Shown here one piece after another: positions 55,700 through 64,000 of a DNA stretch of 64,000 bases. Under the pieces are notes generated by a model, which saw only the letters and a list, made by a program, of their open reading frames with translations, searched no databases and was not told where the DNA came from. Every line of letters begins with the position of its first letter. Position 1 is the first letter of the stretch. Both the position numbers and the translations under genes were made by a program. This stretch comes from Mesorhizobium sp. YC-39 (GTDB lineage Bacteria > Pseudomonadota > Alphaproteobacteria > Rhizobiales > Rhizobiaceae). The stretch lies in assembly GCF_025753795.1 (NCBI RefSeq), contig NZ_JAOWPS010000002.1, positions 938,501 through 1,002,500 on the forward strand, in the 5' to 3' direction.

Positions 55700-56788
55700 G
55701 TGCCGAGTGATCTTCTACCGATGCTTCTCGCAAACTCGCTTTCATTCCTTCTGGACGACGCCGCGCATATTGGCGACGGTGGGCGACTTCTATTGCAGCT
55801 CTCAACACATTTGATGGAAGACGGCTTGCCGATCATTGCCGGCGCGCTGGCGCAGGATGCTCCCGACCCGATCATTTCACGCCGCATCTGGCTCTGGCGA
55901 GCGCCTAGCGGTGAAGTGGTCGAGGCTTTGGGGATAGGCGCCGACCGCCAGAATGCCGATCCCCGACTCGTGCTGCGGGAGTGGCTTGGCACGACGCGGG
56001 CGATCGTGTTCGACGAGGGAGCGGACCGTGTCGCACCGACTTTGGTGTGGGCGTTCGATCATACTCCGGATGAGGCGCAGTCAGAGCTGCTGCGGCAAAT
56101 CTCCCGGTTTGCTGTGGCTCCGATGACCGCACTCGCAGAACGGTCTGCGAAACGCACATTGCTCGAAGCATATTTGGGAAAGCGCAGTGCAGCACATGTG
56201 CTCAACGGTCATTCTCGTCGAGTAAAGGGAGAGACGATACGGGCTGCGCTTCTGTGCGCGGACCTTCGAGGTTTCACCGATCTATCCGAGGTTCATGATG
56301 CAGACGAGATCGTATTGGTACTCGATGCCTGGTTCGATTGCGTCGCCGGCGCGGTGCACGCATTTGGTGGCGAGGTTCTCAAGTTTATAGGTGATGGCGT
56401 CCTCGCGATTTTCCCGATTGGCGAGCGCGATGCAAGGGCCGCATGTGACGCGGCGGTACGCGCCGTGAAGGCCACGCGCGCCGGAATAGATCATCTCAAC
56501 CAAACTCGGCGCCGCAATGGGGGCCCTGAGTTCGGATATGGCATTGGCCTGCATGTCGGCGAGATACTTTGGGGGAATATCGGCACTGCCGGCAGGTTGG
56601 ACTTCACCGCGATCGGCAAGGCTGTAAATCTTGTCAGCCGCATCGAAGGGCTGTGCAAGCCGTTAGGACGGACGGTGCTCGCGTCGACAGTGTTCGAGGC
56701 AGAAACTACCGAGCCGATGATCGCCATGGGCAGTCATCCGCTCAGAGGAATAGCAGGCGCGCAAACACTTTTCGGCTTGCCGGAATAG
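55700..56788 (+). CDS. Class III adenylate cyclase
   Basis: About 362 aa from a GTG at 55700 (the frame opens at a TTG at 55646, but those residues look non-coding). The C-terminal 180 residues are a class III nucleotidyl cyclase: metal Asp in LCADLRGFTDLSE, second metal Asp in KFIGDGVLAIF, and DFTAIGKAVNLVSRIEG. Lys before FIGDG and the AIGKAVN region point to ATP rather than GTP. The N-terminal ~180 residues are an unrecognised domain that may sense a signal. It stands alone. Confidence 0.85.
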   Translation: MPSDLLPMLLANSLSFLLDDAAHIGDGGRLLLQLSTHLMEDGLPIIAGALAQDAPDPIISRRIWLWRAPSGEVVEALGIGADRQNADPRLVLREWLGTTRAIVFDEGADRVAPTLVWAFDHTPDEAQSELLRQISRFAVAPMTALAERSAKRTLLEAYLGKRSAAHVLNGHSRRVKGETIRAALLCADLRGFTDLSEVHDADEIVLVLDAWFDCVAGAVHAFGGEVLKFIGDGVLAIFPIGERDARAACDAAVRAVKATRAGIDHLNQTRRRNGGPEFGYGIGLHVGEILWGNIGTAGRLDFTAIGKAVNLVSRIEGLCKPLGRTVLASTVFEAETTEPMIAMGSHPLRGIAGAQTLFGLPE

Positions 56789-57144
56789 ATCGAATGGTTG
56801 AGCGCGCCGTGGATGTGTCGTTCACCGCATATCTTGGTATCGTGCGAAGCCATGACTGGGAGAAATTCGAACGGCAAAGAAGCTACGATACTACAACGCG
56901 TTTCTGGAGCATGGCGCGTTTAGAGCCTAGCCACGCGCGTCGTGCGCAGCTTCGCTAGCCGGTGCTAAGGGCCGACTATTCCTGGCATCCACCCTTCGCC
57001 GAAGCGCCTGGAAGCGCCGAACAGATCGGCCAGCTCGCGCGGTCGAGCGTCAAGTTCGTCAGCGCCAAGAGCGGCGCGGGGATTGTCGACGCCTTCACGG
57101 AACTCGCCGAAAACGATCCGTCGCCGCCAATTTGTTTGATTGCT
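56789..57144. other. 356-bp region with no supported gene
   Basis: Short frames are present on both strands (for example about 50 codons from 56809) but have no ribosome-binding site or recognisable sequence. It lies between the cyclase and tRNA-Glu. No attachment-site repeat or integrase is seen. Confidence 0.5.
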
Positions 57145-57219
57145 TGGTACGCCCAAGGGGAATCGAACCCCTGTTCCCGCCGTGAGAGGGCGGTGTCCTG
57201 ACCGCTAGACGATGGGCGC
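57145..57219 (-). tRNA. tRNA-Glu (anticodon CTC)
   Basis: Reading the minus strand gives a full cloverleaf: acceptor GCGCCCA/TGGGCGT (with a G-T terminal pair), D-arm with TCTAGCGGTCAGGA, anticodon arm CCGCC-CTCTCAC-GGCGG (anticodon CTC), T-arm with GGTTCGATTCC, discriminator A and encoded CCA (57145-57147). It decodes GAG. It stands alone. Confidence 0.92.
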
Positions 57220-57309
57220 GTTCAAGAACCGGCGATATAGGCTGACGGCCGGGAAAAAGCAACCGGGCTTCGAACAATCGGTTGTGCCGGGGATTCGGCC
57301 ACTGCAGGC

Positions 57310-57717
57310 CTACCGTTTCGGCTGGATCAGGTCCCAGAGATTGCCATGGAGATCGGCGAAAACCGCCACCGTGCCATAGGGCTCAACGCGCGGCGCCTCA
57401 CGGAATTCGACACCCTTTTCCAGCATCGTCGCGTGGTCGCGGCCAAAATCGTCGGTTTCGAGGAATAGAAAGACACGGCCGCCGGTCTGGTTGCCGATGC
57501 TATTTCTTTGCGCTTCATCCGCCGCCTCGGCCAGCAGCAGCCGCGCGCCCTGTCCGTTCGCCGGCGCGACCGTGACCCAGCGCTTGCCGCCACCGAGATC
57601 GACATCCTCGGTGAGGACAAAGCCGAGCTTGCCGACGTACCAGGAAATCGCCTCGTCATAATTTCTGACCACCAGCGCGACAGTCGCGACGCGTCGGCCT
57701 TCAGCAAAGCTGGTCAT
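57310..57717 (-). CDS. VOC-family protein (glyoxalase/bleomycin-resistance superfamily)
   Basis: A 135-aa single-domain VOC protein (ATVALVVRNYDEAISWYVGK, RWVTVAPANG, GGRVFLFLETDDFGRDHATM, VAVFADLHGNLWDLIQPK). Usual length and pattern for the group, which includes extradiol-type and glyoxalase-like proteins. Single gene; substrate unknown. It lies 90 bp from tRNA-Glu. Confidence 0.85.
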   Translation of the reverse strand: MTSFAEGRRVATVALVVRNYDEAISWYVGKLGFVLTEDVDLGGGKRWVTVAPANGQGARLLLAEAADEAQRNSIGNQTGGRVFLFLETDDFGRDHATMLEKGVEFREAPRVEPYGTVAVFADLHGNLWDLIQPKR

Positions 57718-57764
57718 AGTTGCGGCCCCTATTTGTTACGGCCTAGCCATTTGTTGCGGCGAAG

Positions 57765-58148
57765 TCATCTGTTCCGGATTGCGAAGCGGCCGATAATGCG
57801 ACGCTCGGCGATGTCGTAGACGAAGATCGCGCGGCTGCCGTCGGCGAGCTCGGCGTCGATGGAGACGCGGTTGCCGGAGAGCGACTGGCTGACTATTTTT
57901 GCGCCGACCGGCAGCACGATATCGCCGGTCAGTGGCTCGCCCGATGGCACCTGGATGTCGCCCGCCGGCGGCGGGCTGGCGGGCGGCGCATTGCGCGCTT
58001 TGTAGACAAGGGCTGCGATCACCACCATAAGGGCAAGGAACAGCAGGCCAAGATTGATGGCCATGAAGCGCACGAGTTTCTTCCGCACGCTTTCGACCCC
58101 GGGGTCGAGCGGTTTTTCCTCGTCTTCGTCGGCAAGCGGCCTGGCCAT
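57765..58148 (-). CDS. Single-pass membrane protein (DUF6476-like)
   Basis: A 127-aa protein: cytoplasmic acidic N-terminus (MARPLADEDEEKPLDPGVES), one transmembrane helix (FMAINLGLLFLALMVVIAAL) and a periplasmic beta-rich tail (GDIVLPVGAKIVSQSLSGN, GSRAIFVYDIAERRIIGRF). The layout resembles DUF6476 proteins found upstream of rluD in alphaproteobacteria. The start at 58148 is 24 bp from the divergent rluD. Function unknown. Confidence 0.7.
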   Translation of the reverse strand: MARPLADEDEEKPLDPGVESVRKKLVRFMAINLGLLFLALMVVIAALVYKARNAPPASPPPAGDIQVPSGEPLTGDIVLPVGAKIVSQSLSGNRVSIDAELADGSRAIFVYDIAERRIIGRFAIRNR

Positions 58149-58172
58149 GGCAAAATTCCGGAACTTTTTTCG

Positions 58173-59213
58173 ATGAGCGCTCATAACGAGAAGACCCCGC
58201 AATTCATAGAGGGCGCACCGACTGTGCTGGAGGCCGGCCTCGACGCGGCCGGCCAGCGCCTCGACCAATGGCTGGCGAGCAAGCTCGGCCCGGATATGTC
58301 GCGCAGCCGCGTGCAGATGCTGATCCGGCAAGGTGCGGTCAGCATCGGCGGCAAGCCGGTCGACGAGGCCAAGCGCAAGATGGCCGCCGGTGACCGCGTT
58401 TCGGTGGACATGCCGGAGCCGGAACCGGCCGAGCCGCAAGGCGAGGCGATCGCGCTCGACGTGCTCTATGAGGACAGCGAACTGATCGTCATCAACAAGC
58501 CGGCGGGGCTGGTCGTCCATCCCGGCGCCGGCAACTGGACCGGCACGCTGGTCAACGCGCTGATCCACCATTGCGGCGACAGTCTTTCCGGCATTGGCGG
58601 CGTCCGGCGGCCGGGCATCGTCCATCGCCTGGACAAGGAAACAAGCGGCGTCATGGTGGTGGCCAAGACCGACCGCGCCCACAAGGCCCTGTCGGAGGCC
58701 TTTGCCGACCACGGCCTGACCGGCGATCTCAAACGCGCCTATCTGGCGCTGGTCTGGGGCATACCGCCAAGGCCGACCGGCACGGTCGACGCGCCGCTCG
58801 GCCGCGCCGCCGACCGCGTGCGCCGTGCCGTGGTGCCGGAGGGTCGCGACGATGCGCGCCACGCGATCACGCATTTCACCGTGATCGAGCGCTTCGGCGA
58901 AAAGCAGCAGCAATTTGCCACGGCCAGCCTGGTCGAATGCCGGCTGGAGACCGGCCGCACCCACCAGATCCGCGTCCACATGGCCCATATCGGCCATCCC
59001 GTCGTCGGCGATCCCGATTACGGCCAGGCCTTTCGCACCAAGGCCAACCGCCTGCCCGAGCCGCTGAAGAGCGAGGTCAAGGCATTCCCACGACAGGCTT
59101 TGCACGCCCGGCTTCTTGAATTTCGCCACCCGACTACCCATCTAACCATGAGGTTCGAGGCGCCGATGCCAAGGGACATGGAGGAACTTGTCGGCGGCTT
59201 TCGCAAGCTCTGA
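58173..59213 (+). CDS. rluD: 23S rRNA pseudouridine synthase RluD/RluA family
   Basis: A 346-aa enzyme: N-terminal S4 RNA-binding domain (about 30-90, RLDQWLASKLGPDMSRSRVQ) and a pseudouridine synthase domain with the catalytic Asp in HRLDKETSGVMVV and the motifs VINKPAGLVVHPG and RLETGRTHQIRVH. RluD forms pseudouridines 1911/1915/1917 in 23S rRNA helix 69. Synteny just before rpoH is typical of Rhizobiales. Confidence 0.92.
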   Translation: MSAHNEKTPQFIEGAPTVLEAGLDAAGQRLDQWLASKLGPDMSRSRVQMLIRQGAVSIGGKPVDEAKRKMAAGDRVSVDMPEPEPAEPQGEAIALDVLYEDSELIVINKPAGLVVHPGAGNWTGTLVNALIHHCGDSLSGIGGVRRPGIVHRLDKETSGVMVVAKTDRAHKALSEAFADHGLTGDLKRAYLALVWGIPPRPTGTVDAPLGRAADRVRRAVVPEGRDDARHAITHFTVIERFGEKQQQFATASLVECRLETGRTHQIRVHMAHIGHPVVGDPDYGQAFRTKANRLPEPLKSEVKAFPRQALHARLLEFRHPTTHLTMRFEAPMPRDMEELVGGFRKL

Positions 59214-59424
59214 ACCTGACATCAACAAGCCTCAAGCAAGCCATCAAGAAACCTGACTGGCGTTGTTCACTTCAGCGTGACACACTGTTTCGTGTTGAAC
59301 AAATGCCTGTCTTTTCTGGTTTTGTTCCTATATAGATCGGTTGTCGCGAGCGAGCCTTTTGGTGTTCGCGTCACATGCCCGCCGCGTTTCGGGGGCATCA
59401 CTCCAATAGAGAGGGGGCGCTATC

Positions 59425-60336
59425 ATGGCCCAGTCACTACCCAGTATCGTTTCCGGCGAAGGCGGCCTCAGCCGCTACCTGGAAGAAATCCGCCGCTTTC
59501 CGATGCTTCAGCCGCAGGAAGAGTACATGCTCGCCAAGCGTTATGCCGAGCATGAGGACACTACGGCTGCGCACAAGCTCGTCACCAGCCATTTGCGGCT
59601 CGTCGCCAAGATCGCCATGGGCTATCGCGGCTACGGCCTGCCGATCGGCGAAGTGATCTCGGAAGGCAATGTCGGCCTGATGCAGGCCGTTAAGAAATTC
59701 GAACCGGAGCGCGGCTTCCGGCTCGCCACTTACGCCATGTGGTGGATCAAGGCCTCGATCCAGGAATACATCCTGCGCTCGTGGAGCCTGGTCAAGATGG
59801 GCACCACCGCCAACCAGAAGCGTCTGTTCTTCAACCTGCGCAAGGTGAAGGGCAAGATCCAGGCGCTTGACGACGGCGATTTGAAGCCCGACCAGATCGC
59901 CGAGATCGCCACAAGGCTGAACGTCTCTGAAGCCGAAGTCGTGTCGATGAACCGCCGCCTGTCTGGCGACGCTTCGCTCAACGCCCCGATCCGCGCCAGC
60001 GAAGGTGAATCAGGCGAATGGCAGGACTGGCTGGTCGACGACCACGAAAGCCAGGAAGAGATGCTGATCGAGCAGGACGAGCTGGAAAACCGGCGCGGCA
60101 TGCTGTCCGGCGCTCTTGCTGTGCTCAACGAGCGCGAGCGGCGTATCTTCGAGGCGCGCCGCCTGGCCGAGGAGCCGCTGACGCTGGAAGAGCTGTCGGC
60201 CGAGTTCGACATCAGCCGCGAGCGCGTGCGCCAGATCGAGGTGCGCGCCTTCGAGAAGGTGCAGGACGCGGTCAAGGCCGCGGCCAAGCGCCAGACGCAG
60301 GCCCTGCGCACCATCGAGGCGCAGCCGGCGGCTTAA
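59425..60336 (+). CDS. rpoH: Heat-shock sigma factor RpoH (sigma-32)
   Basis: A 303-aa sigma-70 family member: region 1.2/2 (SRYLEEIRRFPMLQPQEEYM, NVGLMQAVKKFEPERGFRLA with the WWIKASIQEYI segment), the RpoH box QKRLFFNLRK and region 4 (LTLEELSAEFDISRERVRQI). It directs heat-shock and acid/oxidative stress genes. Rhizobia often have two copies; this is the main one by synteny after rluD. The ATG follows a weak AGAGGGGGCG site. Confidence 0.93.
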   Translation: MAQSLPSIVSGEGGLSRYLEEIRRFPMLQPQEEYMLAKRYAEHEDTTAAHKLVTSHLRLVAKIAMGYRGYGLPIGEVISEGNVGLMQAVKKFEPERGFRLATYAMWWIKASIQEYILRSWSLVKMGTTANQKRLFFNLRKVKGKIQALDDGDLKPDQIAEIATRLNVSEAEVVSMNRRLSGDASLNAPIRASEGESGEWQDWLVDDHESQEEMLIEQDELENRRGMLSGALAVLNERERRIFEARRLAEEPLTLEELSAEFDISRERVRQIEVRAFEKVQDAVKAAAKRQTQALRTIEAQPAA

Positions 60337-60357
60337 GGCAGCTTCGGCAATGAACAG

Positions 60358-60393
60358 AAGGCGGCGCCAGGAAAACTGGCGGCGCCTTTTTTT
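60358..60393 (+). terminator. Rho-independent terminator of rpoH
   Basis: GGCGGCGCCAG / CTGGCGGCGCC arms (one mismatch) around GAAAA, followed by seven T, 24 bp after the rpoH stop. Confidence 0.88.
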
Positions 60394-60447
60394 GCGTCTA
60401 ACGGCTGCGGCAGCGATTGGGGAAAAGAGGTGACATCCGATCAGGAC

Positions 60448-60490
60448 AATCGCCTATGGTGCTCCCCCACTGGCGCCGACATAGGCGATT
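60448..60490. repeat. 10-bp inverted repeat AATCGCCTAT / ATAGGCGATT
   Basis: Perfect arms 23 bp apart in the 126-bp gap between the rpoH terminator and the convergent MBL-fold gene. It may end the minus-strand transcript or be a protein site; the right arm sits 30 bp after the stop codon of that gene. Confidence 0.45.
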
Positions 60491-60519
60491 ACCTATTGAG
60501 GCGGGCATCGACAGTTTCT

Positions 60520-61443
60520 TCAAAGCCCATCCAGCGGAAACTTCAGATACCGACGGCCATTGGCTTCCGGCTCCGGCAGTCGCCCGCCGTTCATGTTGAC
60601 CTGCAGCGCGTGCAGGATCAGCCGGGGCATCGGCAGCGTCCTGTCGCGCGCCTCACGCAAGGCGACGAAATCGGCTTCGGTGTGCGCGGCAACGAGGTGG
60701 ATATTCCCCGCTTTCTGCTCCGCGACCGTGCTTTCCCATCGCGCCTCGCGCCCGCCGGCCTGATAGTCATGGCCGACGAACAGGCGCGTCTCGTCCGGCA
60801 GCGCCAGAATGTCCTGGATCGAGCGCCACAGCCGCGCGGCGCTGCCGCCGGGAAAGTCGGCTCTCGCCGAGCCGCTGTCCGGCATGAACAGCGTGTCGTG
60901 GATGAAGGCGGCATCGCCGATCACATAGGTGATCGAGGCCAGCGTGTGGCCAGGCGAGAACAGCACCCTGACGGGAAGGGTTCCGATCCGGAAGGTCTCG
61001 CCATCGGCGAACAGCCTGTCCCATTGCGAACCGTCGGCGGGAAAATCCGGCCAGTTGTAGATCGCTTTCCACAATGCCTGGACGTCGACGATCCTGTCGC
61101 CGATAGCCGTTGGCGCTCCGGTCTTCTGTTTGAGATAGTGCGCCGCCGAGAAATGGTCGGCATGCGGATGGGTGTCGAGGATCCACTCGACGCTCAGTCC
61201 GCGCTCGCTGACGAAGTCGAGCAAAGCGTCAGCGCTCTTCGTGCCGGTCGCCCCGGACCTCTCGTCGAAGTCGAGAATCGGGTCGATGATGGCGCATCGT
61301 TTCGTCGTCTGGTCGGCGACGACATACTGGATGGCTCCCGTCGGCTTATCGTAGAAGCCGCTGACCTGTGGCTTCGCCAAAGCTACGTGCAATTTCGGCT
61401 TCCTCAAACCAACGCCGGCAGGAATGATTTTCTCTGTCAGCAC
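60520..61443 (-). CDS. MBL-fold hydrolase, beta-lactamase-hydrolase-like / persulfide dioxygenase-like
   Basis: A 307-aa metallo-beta-lactamase-fold protein: THPHADHFSAAHYLK metal motif, FSPGHTLASITYVIGDAAFI, and HDYQAGGREARW. The first ~25 residues lead into QVSGFYDKPTGAIQYVV, the start typical of the Blh group, sulfur-detoxifying relatives of ETHE1. No rhodanese domain is attached. The start is a GTG at 61443; no strong ribosome-binding site is visible. Stands alone. Confidence 0.83.
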   Translation of the reverse strand: MLTEKIIPAGVGLRKPKLHVALAKPQVSGFYDKPTGAIQYVVADQTTKRCAIIDPILDFDERSGATGTKSADALLDFVSERGLSVEWILDTHPHADHFSAAHYLKQKTGAPTAIGDRIVDVQALWKAIYNWPDFPADGSQWDRLFADGETFRIGTLPVRVLFSPGHTLASITYVIGDAAFIHDTLFMPDSGSARADFPGGSAARLWRSIQDILALPDETRLFVGHDYQAGGREARWESTVAEQKAGNIHLVAAHTEADFVALREARDRTLPMPRLILHALQVNMNGGRLPEPEANGRRYLKFPLDGL

Positions 61444-61538
61444 CCGAGAGGAGTATGGTTGTCCACTCGGGCGGCTCAGTCAAGCATCACTTACCTCGCA
61501 ACAGCGAGAAAGCCAAAAACGGTTCCGAAGCGCCGGGT

Positions 61539-62198
61539 TCAGCCAGAAGGCTGCTTGGTCTTCCTGAGATAGGGCAGGATCGTCTCATAGGCGCCGAAAC
61601 GCTTGATCGCGTCCTCGTTGGAGACGGCGGCCGTGATGATGACATCCTCGCCCTGCTTCCAATTCGCCGGCGTCGCCACCTGGTGCTTGGCGGTCAGTTG
61701 CATGGAATCGATGGCACGCAGGATCTCATCGAAGTTGCGACCGGTCGTCATCGGATAGGTGAGAACCAGCTTGATCTTCTTGTCGGGACCGATGACGTAG
61801 ACCGAACGCACTGTCGCATTGTCGGCCGGCGTGCGGCCTTCCGAGGTCTCGCCGGCACCTGCCGGCAGCATGTCATAGAGCTTGGCGACCTTGAGATCCC
61901 TGTCGCCGATCAGCGGATACTGCACCGAATGGCCGGTCGCCGTCTTGATGTCGTCCTGCCATTTGGCATGGTTCGCGACCGGATCGACGGAAATGCCGAT
62001 GATCTTGACATTGCGCTTCTTGAACTCGCCTTCCAGTCCGGCCATCGTGCCGAGTTCGGTCGTGCAGACTGGCGTGAAGTTCTTCGGATGGCTGAAAAGC
62101 ACCGCCCAGCCGTCGCCGATCCATTCATGAAAACTGATCGGCCCGTGCGTTGTCTCGGCGGTGAAATCCGGTGCGATATCGTTGATGCGAAGGCCCAT
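61539..62198 (-). CDS. 1-Cys peroxiredoxin (Prx6 type)
   Basis: A 219-aa peroxiredoxin: FSHPKNFTPVCTTELGTMAG with peroxidatic Cys45, then the AhpC/TSA core (DPVANHAKW, YPLIGDRDLKVAKLYDM, VRSVYVIGPDKKIKL) and the extended C-terminal domain of the Prx6/1-Cys subfamily (PMTTGRNFDEILRAIDS). It reduces peroxides using a thiol partner. No regulatory box is obvious. It is 340 bp from zapA. Confidence 0.92.
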   Translation of the reverse strand: MGLRINDIAPDFTAETTHGPISFHEWIGDGWAVLFSHPKNFTPVCTTELGTMAGLEGEFKKRNVKIIGISVDPVANHAKWQDDIKTATGHSVQYPLIGDRDLKVAKLYDMLPAGAGETSEGRTPADNATVRSVYVIGPDKKIKLVLTYPMTTGRNFDEILRAIDSMQLTAKHQVATPANWKQGEDVIITAAVSNEDAIKRFGAYETILPYLRKTKQPSG

Positions 62199-62293
62199 GG
62201 CGTGTCCCTACCCTTAATTGGATTGCGGCCGGCACTGAGCGCAAACGCCGCCTTTGCCCTTTTATCACTCCGGCGTCATCCTTCAAACGACTG

Positions 62294-62321
62294 TTGCCGC
62301 CGGCATTGGCGTCGGCGGCAA
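62294..62321. repeat. 8-bp hairpin TTGCCGCC / GGCGGCAA
   Basis: Perfect arms, 12-nt loop, then AAAAAATTTTTG. Located 95 bp upstream of the peroxiredoxin start; could be part of the peroxiredoxin 5' region or a bidirectional terminator remnant. Confidence 0.4.
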
Positions 62322-62431
62322 AAAATTTTTGTCCTTTTTCGGTAAATGCAACAGGAATTTCTGCCGCCATCGCATCGGCCCAAAAATTGGAATCGATGTT
62401 CGCAAAGCACGATGCGAAGGGGTCAAAGAGA

Positions 62432-62476
62432 TTAGAGCGTACTTTTGTGCGTCCGAACGGACGCACGTCGCTCTAA
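62432..62476. repeat. Nested palindromic repeat after zapA
   Basis: Outer arms TTAGAGCG / CGCTCTAA enclose an inner perfect 9-bp hairpin GTGCGTCCG / CGGACGCAC (2-nt loop). It lies 16 bp after the zapA stop and probably ends that transcript; the compact nested form resembles dispersed rhizobial intergenic repeats. Confidence 0.65.
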
Positions 62477-62491
62477 TGGAAACCCGCCGGA

Positions 62492-62857
62492 TCAGGCCTT
62501 CTTCACCACCAGCGTCGTCGCCAGATCCTCCATGCGCTGGGCCAGTGCGCCAAGCGCACCAGTCAGCACGCTGTCGTTCTTGTCGGCCTTGGTCAGCGCC
62601 TCATCGCGCGTCTTGCGCAGCGTCAGCACTTCCGTCTCCATGCCCTTGACGCGCTTTTGCAGTTCCGACAGCTCGTCCATGACCATGATGCCGGCCATCA
62701 CCGTCAGCCTCTGGTCGCCGATCTCGCCGAACGAATCCTTCAGATGCGAGACATAGCGGTCGAAGCGCTCGGCGAGGTCGATCAGGTGCTCTTCCTGGCC
62801 CTCGTCGCAGGCCATGCGATATTGTTTGCCGTCGATGGAAACCGTGACTTGTGCCAT
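62492..62857 (-). CDS. zapA: Cell division protein ZapA
   Basis: A 121-aa protein: N-terminal ZapA domain (TVSIDGKQYRMACDEGQEEH, LIDLAERFDRYVSHLK) and C-terminal coiled coil (LSELQKRVKGMETEVLTLRK). It bundles FtsZ filaments at the division ring. It starts 11 bp after DUF4164, which fits the usual alphaproteobacterial tkt / DUF4164 / zapA order. Confidence 0.92.
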   Translation of the reverse strand: MAQVTVSIDGKQYRMACDEGQEEHLIDLAERFDRYVSHLKDSFGEIGDQRLTVMAGIMVMDELSELQKRVKGMETEVLTLRKTRDEALTKADKNDSVLTGALGALAQRMEDLATTLVVKKA

Positions 62858-62868
62858 TTGGCCAACCC

Positions 62869-63141
62869 CTATCTGTCCAGCACGGCGCGGATGGTTTCCA
62901 TGGCGGTCACCAGCCGGCGCGAGACTTCCTTGTTGGCATCCTCCAGCCGTTCGGCGCGCGCTTCGGAATTGTCGAGTTCTTGCGCCAGCCGCGAGCGATC
63001 AGCGTTCATGCGCTGCACCTCGGCCTCGGCCTCCGAATAGTCCCGCTCGTTTTCGAGCTTGGCCGCCACGGCGTTTTCCAGCCCCTCGATGGCTTTACCC
63101 AGCCTGGCGATAACTTCCTTAAGCGTCGTTTCCCCGGTCAT
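62869..63141 (-). CDS. DUF4164 coiled-coil protein
   Basis: A 90-aa all-helical coiled-coil protein (LKEVIARLGKAIEGLENAVA, EAEVQRMNADRSRLAQELDN, RLEDANKEVSRRLVTAMETI). Matches DUF4164, found almost only next to zapA in Rhizobiales, so it is likely a ZapA partner (ZapB-like) in division. Co-transcribed with zapA. Confidence 0.87.
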   Translation of the reverse strand: MTGETTLKEVIARLGKAIEGLENAVAAKLENERDYSEAEAEVQRMNADRSRLAQELDNSEARAERLEDANKEVSRRLVTAMETIRAVLDR

Positions 63142-63401
63142 GGCTTTCGTCCTGCGCCCTGCCCATCACCGAATCATTCACGTTCAGAACGCGTTATGTC
63201 GGAAACATTACCCACCGTGTGAAGGCGACGTCAATAAAGCTCTCGCGACTGTCCCCTGCTAACGCTAATGTAGCGGGGTTACGGCATCACAAGGCCGGCA
63301 AAAACGCACCGATTTGTTGACTCAAGAGCCGCGCCTGCTATGTGTCGCGCACCCTTTCCAGGGCCTCTCCCAAGGCCCCAAACCCCCACCCTGGAGGAAC
63401 C

Positions 63402-64000
63402 ATGACGTCGCGTGAACAACATGACCGGATGGCCAATGCGATCCGTTTTCTCTCCATGGACGCCGTCGAGAAGGCTAACTCCGGCCATCCCGGGCTGCCC
63501 ATGGGCTGCGCCGATATCGCCACGGTGCTGTTCACGCGCTTCCTGAAATATGATCCGAAGAACCCCCACTGGCCCGACCGCGACCGTTTCATCCTGTCGG
63601 CCGGCCATGGTTCGATGCTGCTCTATTCGCTGCTTCACCTGACTGGCTACGAGGACATGACCCTCGACCAGATCAAGCATTTCCGGCAGCTCGGATCGAA
63701 GACGGCAGGCCATCCCGAATACGGCCATGCCACGGGCATCGAGACGACGACCGGGCCGCTCGGCCAGGGCCTTGCCAATTCGGTCGGTTTCGCGCTCGGC
63801 GAGCGCATCATGAACGCCGCCTTCGGCAACGACCTCGTCGACCACTACACCTATGTGCTGTGCGGCGACGGCTGCCTGATGGAGGGTGTTTCCCAGGAAG
63901 CCATCGCGCTTGCCGGGCACCTCAAGCTCAACAAGCTGATCGTCTTCTGGGACAACAACAACATCTCGATCGATGGTCCGGTATCGCTCGCCGACAACAC
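63402..64000 (+). CDS. tkt: Transketolase, N-terminal part (runs off the window)
   Basis: The first 199 residues are visible. [20 protein letters not shown] is followed by [56 protein letters not shown] and [12 protein letters not shown] (thiamine-diphosphate/Mg site), all diagnostic of transketolase of the pentose-phosphate pathway. GGAGG lies 5 bp before the ATG. Divergent from the DUF4164-zapA operon. Confidence 0.94.
   Translation, partial: MTSREQHDRMANAIRFLSMDAVEKANSGHPGLPMGCADIATVLFTRFLKYDPKNPHWPDRDRFILSAGHGSMLLYSLLHLTGYEDMTLDQIKHFRQLGSKTAGHPEYGHATGIETTTGPLGQGLANSVGFALGERIMNAAFGNDLVDHYTYVLCGDGCLMEGVSQEAIALAGHLKLNKLIVFWDNNNISIDGPVSLADN

Noticed and set aside
56809..56958. Short frame after the cyclase (about 50 codons)
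   Set aside because: No ribosome-binding site, no conserved motif; composition like spacer DNA.
62199..62491. 6S RNA (ssrS), which often lies next to zapA
   Set aside because: I looked for the long central-bubble hairpin in the 292-bp gap and found only two separate short hairpins; no match that I could support.

Overview
The window is a high-GC chromosomal segment of an alphaproteobacterium. Several things point to Rhizobiales, most likely a Mesorhizobium-type Phyllobacteriaceae member: a PhyR-NepR-EcfG general stress response (GSR) locus with HWE-family histidine kinases, a pstSCAB-phoU-phoB locus with the long rhizobial PstC and PstA forms, a xylFH-type sugar importer with a single-domain ATPase, a DUF2865 protein, and the tkt / DUF4164 / zapA order. 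The genus is an inference from gene content; no rRNA is present.

Layout. 1-5.5 kb: partial outer-membrane barrel, M19 dipeptidase, a tight dioxygenase-hydrolase-acetyltransferase operon resembling quinone-detoxification (mhq) genes, and a sulfatase-family hydrolase. 5.5-18.6 kb: a general-stress island built round divergent nepR-ecfG and phyR, with PRC-barrel, diacylglycerol-kinase-like, DUF883/holin, Crp/Fnr, DUF1328 and several small unknown genes, plus three HWE-type sensor kinases. I read ten exact GGAAC-N16-CGTT EcfG promoters here and an eleventh, with a 17-nt spacer, near 48 kb. 18.9-23.8 kb: xylose-type ABC importer and a divergent ROK repressor with twin palindromic operators. 23.8-25.0 kb: an IS30-family element whose transposase carries a frameshift.

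25.1-35.7 kb: an accessory detoxification or catabolic island. A 950-aa winged-helix/NTPase/TPR regulator is divergent from two epoxide hydrolases, a DUF6130-like protein, two duplicated VOC proteins, a redoxin, a third alpha/beta hydrolase and an Ohr-like protein that lacks its peroxidatic cysteine. 35.9-42.3 kb: phosphate locus with a Pho box before pstS. 42.8-47.1 kb: a 1428-aa multi-PAS hybrid kinase. 47.3-49.1 kb: small envelope or unknown genes.

49.2-53.2 kb: an AT-rich patch holding what looks like a minimal RiPP-type locus. It has a 31-aa peptide gene absent from usual ORF lists, a SagB-like nitroreductase-fold enzyme, a small 82-aa protein and an XRE regulator with clustered palindromes. 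This is the best candidate for an undescribed system. 53.5-57.7 kb: glutathione S-transferase with a histone-H1-like tail, VOC and SRPBCC proteins, class III adenylate cyclase and tRNA-Glu(CTC). 57.8-64.0 kb: housekeeping genes rluD, rpoH, an MBL-fold hydrolase, a 1-Cys peroxiredoxin, zapA, DUF4164 and the start of tkt.

The strongest theme is stress physiology: GSR core, RpoH, peroxiredoxin, detoxification enzymes and phosphate starvation. No CRISPR array, prophage, integrase or plasmid replication gene was seen.
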